From CAZBQC01 sp964494015 (GTDB lineage Bacteria > Bacillota_I > Bacilli_A > RF39 > UBA660), in assembly GCA_964494015.1 (NCBI GenBank), contig CAZBQC010000003.1:1-32767 (forward strand): 32,767 bases of DNA. Direction: 5' to 3'. The translations under genes were made by a program, and so were the position numbers. Shown one piece after another: positions 1-6,721 of the stretch. Position 1 is the first letter of the stretch. Each line of letters begins with the position of its first letter. Under the pieces are notes generated by a model, which had not been told where the DNA came from, ran no database searches, and was given only the letters and a program-made list of their open reading frames with translations.

Positions 1-1863
1 AGGGAAGTAGAAGTTAATACGCCACGAGGTAAAATTTACGATACTAATTATAAATTGCTAGTCGATAATACTCTAGTACCAGTTATCTACTATAAAAAAC
101 CTAATAAGGTTACAGTTCAAGAAGAAATAAAACTAGCGTATAAAGTATCAAAATTAATCAACGTCAATATTTCTAATTTGACCTTAAATAATTTAAAAGA
201 GTTCTGGTTAGTCAATCATCGTAGTGAAGAACAAAAGTTGATTAGTGATGAAGAATGGTTAAGTTATAAGCAAAGAAAATTGACTAATCTCGATTTGTAT
301 AAATTAAAACTAGAGCGAATTACCGAAAAAGATTTAAGTATCTATGATGATCAGGATAAGGAAGCAGCATATATTTATTATTTGATGAATGCAGGCTATA
401 AAAGCGATGAAAAGATTATTAAGGGAGGTGGAGTAACGGAAATAGAATTTGCGACTATTTCGGAACAGAATCATCTTCTTAATGGGTTTAATACAAAGTA
501 TGAATGGGATCGATTATATTTATATGGAGATGCTTTTAAAACGATTTTAGGGAGGGTGGGGAGTGTTCCATTAGAACTTAAAGATTATTATTTAGGTAAA
601 GGATATTCTCTAAACGATAAGGTGGGAATTAGTTATTTAGAATATATGTATGAAGATTATTTAAGAGGAGAAGAAGAAATTTATTTAGTTAACGATAATG
701 AAAGTAAGTTAATAAAAGAAGGAAGACGAGGTTATGATTTAGTCTTAAATATCGATATAGTTTTGCAACAAGAAATAGATAATATTTTAAAAGAAGAAGT
801 ATTAAATACGAAGTATGAACCTAATACTGCTTATTATAATCGTAGTTTTGTCGTGGTAACAAATCCTTTAACAGGTGGAGTTATGGCCATGAGTGGCAAA
901 CAAGTTATCAATAGTCAAAACTATAAGATTATCGACTATACCCCAGGAGTAGTTACTAGTCCAATGACGGTGGGAAGTGTTGTGAAAGGTGCATCCATTT
1001 TACTAGGATATACGACTGGCACTATTCAAATAGGTGAATATTTAGTTGATGAATGTATAAAAATTAAGGCTACTCCTCTTAAATGTTCACATCGAACAAT
1101 GGGGAATATCAACGATATTGATGCGGTTGCCTATAGTAGTAATATTTATCAATTTAAGATTGCTATTAGATTAGGTAAAGGAGTTTATCGCTATAATGAA
1201 GCTTTAAAAATTGATCCGATTGCTTTTAAAATTTATCGTGATTTTTATAGTAAGTTTGGATTAGGTGTTAAAACAAATATCGATTTACCAGTTGAAAGTA
1301 CTGGTTATAAGGGGACTTCTACTTTACCAGGATTACTCTTAAACTTTGCTATTGGTCAATATGATACCTATACTCCTATTCAGCTTAGTCAGTATATTAC
1401 GACAATTGCTAGGAATGGATCACGAATTAGACCACAGCTTTTAAAAGAGGTAAGAGCAAGTAGCGACAGTGAAGTAGTTGGGTCTTTAATCAAAGAAGTA
1501 AAGCCTCTTGTTTTAAATGAACTGGATATTAAAGAGGAATATTTAGCTAGGACTAAGTATGCACTAAGACAAGTACTGACCTATGGTACAGGTAAAAATC
1601 ATGTCAATTATAACTACCAGGCTAGTGGTAAGACTGGAACGAGTGAAAGTTTTCTCGATAGTGATGGTGATGGCAAGATCGATGTCGAAACAATAAGTAC
1701 TGCTTTTGTAGGATATATGCCAAGCGATAATCCAAAAGTTACTGTCGTCGTAACTAGTCCAGATTCTAGTTATCCTAATAGTTATTCAAGATACCAAAGT
1801 AATGTCAATATGAGAATTACAAGAAGAGTAACCGATACTCTATATAGAATGTTTATCAGTTAA
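1..1863 (+). CDS. Class B penicillin-binding protein (peptidoglycan D,D-transpeptidase), 5' truncated by window edge
   Basis: This enzyme cross-links peptidoglycan stem peptides on the outer face of the membrane. The frame is open from base 1 with no start, and begins with a typical PBP2-like segment (TPRGKIYDTNYKLLVDN), so the membrane anchor lies upstream of the window. All three catalytic motifs are present: SVVK with the nucleophile Ser codon at 976, SSN ending at 1143, and KTGT starting at 1630. The N-terminal half matches the class B pedestal region. Just after KTGT there is an acidic DSDGDGKID segment (codons about 1660-1686) that looks like an EF-hand/dockerin calcium loop, which is not part of the usual core. 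Identity as a transpeptidase is secure. Whether it serves division (FtsI-like) or elongation (PbpA/MrdA-like) cannot be decided from this part. Confidence 0.92.
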   Translation, partial: REVEVNTPRGKIYDTNYKLLVDNTLVPVIYYKKPNKVTVQEEIKLAYKVSKLINVNISNLTLNNLKEFWLVNHRSEEQKLISDEEWLSYKQRKLTNLDLYKLKLERITEKDLSIYDDQDKEAAYIYYLMNAGYKSDEKIIKGGGVTEIEFATISEQNHLLNGFNTKYEWDRLYLYGDAFKTILGRVGSVPLELKDYYLGKGYSLNDKVGISYLEYMYEDYLRGEEEIYLVNDNESKLIKEGRRGYDLVLNIDIVLQQEIDNILKEEVLNTKYEPNTAYYNRSFVVVTNPLTGGVMAMSGKQVINSQNYKIIDYTPGVVTSPMTVGSVVKGASILLGYTTGTIQIGEYLVDECIKIKATPLKCSHRTMGNINDIDAVAYSSNIYQFKIAIRLGKGVYRYNEALKIDPIAFKIYRDFYSKFGLGVKTNIDLPVESTGYKGTSTLPGLLLNFAIGQYDTYTPIQLSQYITTIARNGSRIRPQLLKEVRASSDSEVVGSLIKEVKPLVLNELDIKEEYLARTKYALRQVLTYGTGKNHVNYNYQASGKTGTSESFLDSDGDGKIDVETISTAFVGYMPSDNPKVTVVVTSPDSSYPNSYSRYQSNVNMRITRRVTDTLYRMFIS

Positions 1864-1881
1864 TGAACTATCACTTTTATA

Positions 1882-1913
1882 TCGACATAATTAGCAAACT
1901 ATTCTGATATATT
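1882..1913 (+). promoter_or_regulatory. Possible promoter for the GHL10 gene
   Basis: TCGACA at 1882-1887 is followed 17 bp later by TGATAT, which also reads as an extended -10 (TGaTATATT, 1905-1913). It lies in the 77-bp gap before the glycosidase gene. The exact -10 register is uncertain. Confidence 0.4.
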
Positions 1914-1940
1914 TTATTTAATAGTAGGTGAATATAATTG

Positions 1941-3149
1941 ATGAAAAAACTAACTTTTATTGCACTTTTTTTCTTTATTCTTACTTTTATTATCATTGAT
2001 TTAAAAAATAATCATGGAATTATCAAACAACTTTTTCCGGATAAGAAAGATAAAATTCAAGATACCGAAAAAAGAGCAATATTTATTTCTTATTTGGAAT
2101 ATTTAACATATTTTAGAGGAAATACGAGCAGTATTCAGAAGAGTTATATCAACAAGATGTTAGATAATATTAAAGGAAATGGTTTCAACATGATTATTCT
2201 ACATGTCAGTCCCTTTAGCGATGCCATCTATAATTCGAAGATTTTACCCTATAGTTATACTTTGACGGGAACAGAAGGAAAAAACCCTGGTTTTGATCTT
2301 CTTGAGTACTTTTTAAAAGTAAGTCATTCTCACCAATTGGAGGTTCATGCTTGGATCAATCCATATCGAATCAGCAATGGCAATGATGTTTCGGCAATAT
2401 GTAGTACTAATCCCGCCCGCAAATGGCTTGGGACCAATCATGTCGGAATCTATAATAATGGTATCTACTATAATCCAGCTAGTCCTTTGGTTCATGACTT
2501 AATTATCAATATCGTTAAGGAGTTAGTCACTAATTATGAAATTGATGGTGTTCACTTTGACGATTACTTTTATCCTAACGAGGTAATTGATTTAGAGAAT
2601 TATCAAAAATACTTAGAGGATGGTGGACAGCTTTCTTTAAAGGATTATCGTTTGAATATTATCAACACCCTAGTTAACGATGTCTATAAGACGATCAAGT
2701 CGATAAAAAGCCAAGTTCTTTTTGGAATTAGTCCGGAAGGGAACATCAATAATAACTATAATAATAATTATGTCGATGTTAAAACTTGGTTAAGTAAAAG
2801 CGGCTATGTCGACTATATAATGCCTCAAATTTATTTTGGACTGTTAAATCAGTATCAACCATATATCGATACCGTCAGTTTATGGAATAGTTTAATTAAA
2901 GATAAAAAAATAAAACTAATTCCAGCCTTAGCTTTTTATAAAAATGGTAGTTTTGATTCACAAGCAGGTAGTGGCTCTAACGAATGGTTAAGTAATAGTG
3001 ATGTGATTATGAAACAGATCATCATCAGTAGAAATTTAAATTATTATGATGGTTTTGCTCTATTCCGTTATGATTATTTATTTAATAAATACTATTTGAC
3101 TAATAATACAATTTTAGAGAGAATAAATATTATTAAATTATTAAAATAA
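1941..3149 (+). CDS. GHL10 (DUF187) family glycosyl-hydrolase-like protein, membrane-anchored
   Basis: The protein is predicted to be an extracytoplasmic polysaccharide or peptidoglycan hydrolase of the GHL10 type. It starts with a hydrophobic signal anchor (LTFIALFFFILTFIIIDL) and then follows the GHL10 barrel pattern: RAIFISYLEYLTYF at the start, HAWINPYRIS in the middle, and DGVHFDDYFYP around residue 208, which carries the acidic residues expected in the active site. Later segments include GISPEGN and DYIMPQIYFG. About 402 aa is the usual size for the single-domain form. ATG at 1941 was chosen; a TTG three bases upstream (1938) fits the GTAGGTG ribosome site (1924-1930) equally well. The substrate cannot be read from sequence, but the preceding gene also acts on the wall. 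Confidence 0.85.
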   Translation: MKKLTFIALFFFILTFIIIDLKNNHGIIKQLFPDKKDKIQDTEKRAIFISYLEYLTYFRGNTSSIQKSYINKMLDNIKGNGFNMIILHVSPFSDAIYNSKILPYSYTLTGTEGKNPGFDLLEYFLKVSHSHQLEVHAWINPYRISNGNDVSAICSTNPARKWLGTNHVGIYNNGIYYNPASPLVHDLIINIVKELVTNYEIDGVHFDDYFYPNEVIDLENYQKYLEDGGQLSLKDYRLNIINTLVNDVYKTIKSIKSQVLFGISPEGNINNNYNNNYVDVKTWLSKSGYVDYIMPQIYFGLLNQYQPYIDTVSLWNSLIKDKKIKLIPALAFYKNGSFDSQAGSGSNEWLSNSDVIMKQIIISRNLNYYDGFALFRYDYLFNKYYLTNNTILERINIIKLLK

Positions 3150-3151
3150 AA

Positions 3152-3173
3152 AAGTTAAAGAAGACTTTAACTC
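3152..3173. terminator. Convergent, probably bidirectional terminator
   Basis: AGTTAAAG (3153-3160), loop AAGA, CTTTAACT (3165-3172). Read on the minus strand it is followed by a long U-rich tail; on the plus strand the tail is weaker. It sits between convergent genes and overlaps the stop codon of the minus-strand lipoprotein. Confidence 0.7.
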
Positions 3174-4033
3174 TTATATAATTCTTTTTTTAATAAATCG
3201 ATATTTTCCTTCATTATGATCAGATAATCTTTTTTATTATCACGTTCTTCTTCTTTGATATTATCTAATTTTCTAAAAATCAGTTCCTTTAATTTGTAAG
3301 TAGTTGTAAGTTCTTGTCTAAGTTCAGAATTATTTTCATCATATTCTAAAATATAGAAGGAACTTATTTTTTTACTGCCAATTAAGTTTTTTACTGTTTC
3401 GAAATTTTTTTCATAATTGTTATCACCTTCATTTAGCACATAGACAGTTAGTCCGTATTTCTCTAGATATTTAAGAGTTGTACTAGTAGTAGCAATAATC
3501 TTATTATTGGCATTTTGAATAGTCAGTTTAATTTCAGCATCTAATTCTGATAAATCGATCTTTAATTGTTCGTATCGCTCATCAATTTCTTTTTCTAAAT
3601 AAGTGTTAGTAACATACTCTTTTAAACCGGTTCGAATATTTTGACTGATCATTAATAAGTGTGAAGGATTTAACCATAATTCTTCGAGACTGTTTTCATA
3701 TTCCATACCAAAAGTGGCATCGATAATTTTTATGCGACGATTATTTTTGATAAAAGATGTGGCAATATCTTTATCGGAACTAAGTCCATTATAAATGAAC
3801 AATTCTTTTTTACTGTAATCTCTAATTTGCTTTGCTTTTAGTTTTTCCTTAATAATGTTAGTACCATCAGGATAGACAGAATTGACAATTGAATTTTCCC
3901 CGTAAAGACGATTAGTGACATATTCGATCGGATAGACGGTCGTAATAATACTGATATCTTCCATCGAATCTCTTTTAAAGCAAGCGGTAGTAAAAAATAA
4001 AGTGATAATTAAAATAATAATGATTTTTTTCAT
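3167..4033 (-). CDS. TroA/ZnuA-like metal-ABC-transporter substrate-binding lipoprotein lacking metal ligands
   Basis: It has a lipoprotein signal (hydrophobic stretch ending FFTTAC, Cys at about residue 18) and the cluster A-I binding-protein layout: ITTVYPIEYVTNRLYG, then KELFIYNG, ELWLNPSHLLMISQNI, a central helical linker and KYLEKYGLTVYVLNEGD. In true zinc/manganese binders the metal is held by His in the HDYEP and DPHxW segments, by His before the YGL segment, and by a late Asp/Glu. Here those places read TNIIKEKL, LWLNPSH and TTSTTLKYLEKYG, and the protein has one His in total. No ABC permease or ATPase is adjacent. The gene overlaps yidD by 4 bases (ATGA), so the two are probably co-translated. 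Family membership is likely; metal transport is doubtful. Confidence 0.75.
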   Translation of the reverse strand: MKKIIIILIITLFFTTACFKRDSMEDISIITTVYPIEYVTNRLYGENSIVNSVYPDGTNIIKEKLKAKQIRDYSKKELFIYNGLSSDKDIATSFIKNNRRIKIIDATFGMEYENSLEELWLNPSHLLMISQNIRTGLKEYVTNTYLEKEIDERYEQLKIDLSELDAEIKLTIQNANNKIIATTSTTLKYLEKYGLTVYVLNEGDNNYEKNFETVKNLIGSKKISSFYILEYDENNSELRQELTTTYKLKELIFRKLDNIKEEERDNKKDYLIIMKENIDLLKKELYKS

Positions 4034-4254
4034 ACTTTCTCCTTTTTTTCAGGTACTAAATCGATGCCTTTGGTACCAAATGGATGGCACTTTGAAATCC
4101 TCTTTAGAGACATCCATCCACCTTTAAAAGCACCGAATCTCTCAATTGCTACAAGACTGTAATTAGAACAGGTAGGTAAGTGTCGACAGTAGTAATGAGA
4201 CTTTAAATTTTGTTTCTGATAGAATTTAATTATGCTAATTAGTAGTTTTTTCAT
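4030..4254 (-). CDS. yidD: YidD, membrane protein insertion efficiency factor
   Basis: A 74-aa protein with the full YidD signature: an amphipathic N-terminus (LLISIIKFYQKQ), CRHLPTCSNYSLVAIERFG, KGGWMSLKRISKCHPFG, and a C-terminal GIDLVPEK. In well-studied bacteria YidD assists YidC/Sec-dependent membrane protein insertion from the cytoplasmic face. Here it is not next to rpmH-rnpA-yidC but is first in a two-gene minus-strand unit with the TroA-like lipoprotein. AAGGA lies 8 nt upstream of the ATG. Confidence 0.93.
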   Translation of the reverse strand: MKKLLISIIKFYQKQNLKSHYYCRHLPTCSNYSLVAIERFGAFKGGWMSLKRISKCHPFGTKGIDLVPEKKEKV

Positions 4255-4283
4255 GTTATTAATCCTTATTTATATACTTTATA

Positions 4284-4312
4284 ATTATATACTAAAACTT
4301 TTAAATGTGCAA
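4284..4312 (-). promoter_or_regulatory. Promoter of yidD / TroA-like unit
   Basis: On the minus strand TTGCAC (4312-4307), a 17-bp spacer, and a perfect TATAAT (4289-4284). It is divergent from the rnc promoter and is followed by an AAGGA ribosome site and the yidD ATG. Confidence 0.7.
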
Positions 4313-4374
4313 ATACAAAAAGTGGTTTTTAGTCTCTTCTCTCGAATTAAAATAATCAACTTCTCGTTTTCAAA

Positions 4375-4403
4375 TTTACAGATCGCTTTTTATTTGATAT
4401 ACT
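4375..4403 (+). promoter_or_regulatory. Promoter of rnc
   Basis: TTTACA (4375-4380), a 17-bp spacer, and TATACT (4398-4403) with an upstream TG (extended -10, TGaTATACT). The rnc start codon follows 17 bases later. Confidence 0.72.
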
Positions 4404-4420
4404 GATGATGGAGTGTTGAT

Positions 4421-5095
4421 ATGGAAAATTTATTTCGACAATTAAATATTATGCCTCGAAACTTAGAATTATATAAAATTGCTTTTTCTCATTCCTCTTA
4501 CGTCAACGAACATAATCGTAAGAATGATTATGAGAGATTGGAATTTTTAGGGGACGCTGTTTTACAACTCGTTATCTCTGATTATTTGTATTCTAAAAAT
4601 CATTTTGCCGAAGGAGATATGACTAAAATTCGTGCCAGTTATGTTTGCGAAAATGCTCTTTTTGCTTATGCAACTGATTTATCTTTAGCTGACTATATCA
4701 AAGTTGGTCATGGTGAAGAATTAACTGGTGGCAAGCATAAAAAAGCTATTTTAGCCGATATTTTTGAAGCTTTGATGGGAGCTATCTACTTAGATTTAGG
4801 ATTTGAAAAGAGCAAGACAGTTATCTTAAATGTGATTGTTCCCTATATCGAAAATCCTGAGGTTATCTTCTTTAGCGATTATAAATCAACTCTTCAGGAA
4901 GCTGTTCAAACGGGGCAGAAAAGTTTGAGCTATGAACTAGTGAACGAAGCCGGACCTTCTCATAATCGAGAATTTACAGTAGTTGTCAAGATTGATGGCC
5001 TTGTCTATGGTAAAGGACGAGCTAAAAGTAAGAAAGAAGCTGAACAGGAAGCAGCCAAGAAAACCCTTGAATTATTAGCAATTGATCCTCGCTAG
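4421..5095 (+). CDS. rnc: Ribonuclease III
   Basis: Cleaves double-stranded RNA in rRNA processing and decay of structured transcripts, as a dimer with Mg2+. The catalytic domain carries ERLEFLGDAVLQL (residues 38-50, with the conserved Glu and Asp), and the second acidic cluster lies in ADIFEALMGAIYLD. The C-terminal dsRNA-binding domain follows from about residue 155 (DYKSTLQEAVQ through KKEAEQEAAKKTLELL). Full length at 224 aa. In many Bacillota rnc is followed by smc and ftsY; here an HD-domain gene follows under its own promoter. Confidence 0.96.
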   Translation: MENLFRQLNIMPRNLELYKIAFSHSSYVNEHNRKNDYERLEFLGDAVLQLVISDYLYSKNHFAEGDMTKIRASYVCENALFAYATDLSLADYIKVGHGEELTGGKHKKAILADIFEALMGAIYLDLGFEKSKTVILNVIVPYIENPEVIFFSDYKSTLQEAVQTGQKSLSYELVNEAGPSHNREFTVVVKIDGLVYGKGRAKSKKEAEQEAAKKTLELLAIDPR

Positions 5096-5109
5096 TTGTA
5101 ATTACTACA

Positions 5110-5137
5110 TAAAATATGGTGTGTAAAATATGATGTA
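5110..5137 (+). repeat. Imperfect 14-bp tandem duplication upstream of the HD gene
   Basis: TAAAATATGGTGTG (5110-5123) is followed directly by TAAAATATGATGTA (5124-5137), differing at two positions. It lies in the rnc/HD intergenic region, just upstream of the predicted -35. It could be a regulator site or a chance duplication. Confidence 0.45.
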
Positions 5138-5153
5138 TAGTGAGAGTGTAAAT

Positions 5154-5182
5154 TTGCAAAAAACGATTGAATATAGTATAAT
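5154..5182 (+). promoter_or_regulatory. Promoter of the HD-domain gene
   Basis: TTGCAA (5154-5159), a 17-bp spacer, and TATAAT (5177-5182), about 50 bases before the start codon. Confidence 0.68.
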
Positions 5183-5234
5183 TAATTTCGTCGATTTTAT
5201 AAATTGCATAAATAATCTAATTTGAGGTGAAAGA

Positions 5235-5738
5235 ATGTCGATTGACAATTTAGATAAAAATTACTTAAAAGAAGTGGATTATATTTTAAATCATGAGGAG
5301 TTTTTAAAGACTAAAGATTATATTCATCATGGAAAGAATCGTTATGATCATTTGGTAAGAGTTTCTTACTGCTCATATAAAATTAGTCGACTATTAAGAT
5401 TGAATTATAAAAGTACTGCTCGTGGTGGATTATTACATGATTTCTTTTTAGAAGGTCTTGATGACAATAAAGATAAGAGTAAATTGATGCGTAATCATCC
5501 TAAAATGGCTCTTGAGAAGTCTACTAGTATCTTTGAACTTAATGATTTAGAGAAAGATATTATTGCTACTCATATGTTTCCGGTTACGATGACGATACCT
5601 AGATATGCAGAAAGTTGGGTAGTCGACTTTGTCGATGATGCGGTCTCAGTTTATGAAAGGTGCAATAACTTCAGTAAACAGTTAATTACCGCTGCCAACT
5701 TGATGGCGATTTTGCTGGTTGGTTATCTTAAATATTAA
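5235..5738 (+). CDS. HD-domain phosphohydrolase-like protein
   Basis: A compact 167-aa single-domain HD protein. The metal-binding pattern is visible: His in RYDHLVRV, His-Asp in GGLLHDFF, His in RNHPKMA, His in ATHMFP, and Asp in VVDFVDD. Family members hydrolyse phosphoester bonds in nucleotides or related substrates; the substrate here is unknown. No signal peptide or membrane segment is present, so it is cytoplasmic. The ribosome site is GAGGTG just before the ATG. It is a single-gene unit with its own promoter and a hairpin terminator directly downstream. Confidence 0.8.
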   Translation: MSIDNLDKNYLKEVDYILNHEEFLKTKDYIHHGKNRYDHLVRVSYCSYKISRLLRLNYKSTARGGLLHDFFLEGLDDNKDKSKLMRNHPKMALEKSTSIFELNDLEKDIIATHMFPVTMTIPRYAESWVVDFVDDAVSVYERCNNFSKQLITAANLMAILLVGYLKY

Positions 5739-5743
5739 GATTT

Positions 5744-5766
5744 AAAAGAACACAGGTTCTTTTTTT
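5744..5766 (+). terminator. Intrinsic terminator after HD gene
   Basis: AAAAGAAC (5744-5751), loop ACAG, GTTCTTTT (5756-5763), running into a T tract. Confidence 0.8.
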
Positions 5767-5770
5767 GTGG

Positions 5771-5799
5771 TTGCAAGATAGAATAAAAAATGATAAAAT
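5771..5799 (+). promoter_or_regulatory. Promoter of the surface-protein locus
   Basis: TTGCAA (5771-5776), a 17-bp spacer, and TAAAAT (5794-5799) with a TG extension (TGaTAAAAT). AGGAG at 5839-5843 and ATG at 5850 follow. Confidence 0.65.
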
Positions 5800-5876
5800 G
5801 AAAATATAAAATATCATAGTAAAACAAAATCATAATCTAGGAGAAGCATATGGAAGAAGTTACTTATAGTAAACCT

Positions 5877-5887
5877 GGGGGGGGGGG
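5877..5887 (+). repeat. Poly-G tract, 11 G, inside the start of the surface protein gene
   Basis: Eleven consecutive G between codon 9 (CCT) and the AAG opening the signal-peptide frame. Such a run is striking in this AT-rich sequence and has the form of tracts that vary by slipped-strand mispairing. Lengths of 9 or 12 restore the frame; 11 does not. Confidence 0.9.
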
Positions 5888-5917
5888 AAGCTCCTATTAA
5901 TAGCCATAATAGGCATC

Positions 5918-6655
5918 TTGCTAATTATTGGTATCGCGATAGGGGCAACCTATGCTTTTTTTCAGTACAATAAAATAGGAACGAAGACTTTATCCTTTGA
6001 AACAGGAAGTATTAATCTAGAACTAGGGGAAGTAGGTAATGGTATCACATTAAGTGATCAATTTCCAATGAGTGATGAAGCCGGAATAATTCAAGAGACA
6101 ACCTATAACTTTACAATCAGTGGTTATAATACTGGAACTGATCCCATCTATTATGAAGTATTAGCGGTACCAGGAAGTGATGTGGTTGACAAGACGAGAT
6201 TTAATGATGACGAGATTAAATTATATATCACTGATGGAATAGGGACACCTGTCTACGGACCAAATTCACCGTACGAAATGTCAAGTAATGGTTCACCATT
6301 AATAGTCGATACAATTCCAGGAGGAACCCCACAGGCGAGTCCCGTAACTAGAAGTTATATCTTAAGACTTTGGTTAAATACTGAACGTATCTTAATTAGT
6401 GAAACCGACTATGTCCCAGGAAAAAATCGATATACTCAAACTGAATTTCAAAACAAATATGCCTCAGTAAAAATCCAAGTAAGAGGAGACATGGCACCCA
6501 AAACAATGCCAACCATTTTATTAAAAATTAATACTGATTTATCAGCTAACTTATATACACCAGAAGGAGATACAGATCAAATCTTTGTCGTCGGTACAGC
6601 TAGTGATGATAACTATAAACCCAATAATTATTTATGGTACAGTGGCAAGATGTGA
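5918..6655 (+). CDS. Surface protein, N-terminal part (signal/anchor plus beta-rich domain), ends at premature TGA
   Basis: The coordinates start at a TTG in the frame that actually encodes the protein; the frame is open upstream to 5871 but has no credible start there, so the natural start is probably the ATG at 5850 through the poly-G tract. The hydrophobic segment ends in GATYAFFQY, resembling the signal peptides of SipW-processed TasA/camelysin-like proteins. About 200 residues of Gly/Thr/Asn-rich beta sequence follow (FETGSINLELGEVGN, YNFTISGYNTGTDPIYYEV). The last residues, NNYLWYSGKM, start the first C-terminal repeat and are cut by TGA at 6653. Exported and cell-surface; exact role unknown, adhesion or fibre formation being only a guess. 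Confidence 0.6.
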   Translation: MLIIGIAIGATYAFFQYNKIGTKTLSFETGSINLELGEVGNGITLSDQFPMSDEAGIIQETTYNFTISGYNTGTDPIYYEVLAVPGSDVVDKTRFNDDEIKLYITDGIGTPVYGPNSPYEMSSNGSPLIVDTIPGGTPQASPVTRSYILRLWLNTERILISETDYVPGKNRYTQTEFQNKYASVKIQVRGDMAPKTMPTILLKINTDLSANLYTPEGDTDQIFVVGTASDDNYKPNNYLWYSGKM

Positions 6656-6721
6656 CGCATTGTCGCTTTAAACAAGACAGCCGGAGTCGTAACGTCAGTT
6701 AAAATAATTACTCAGGAATTA

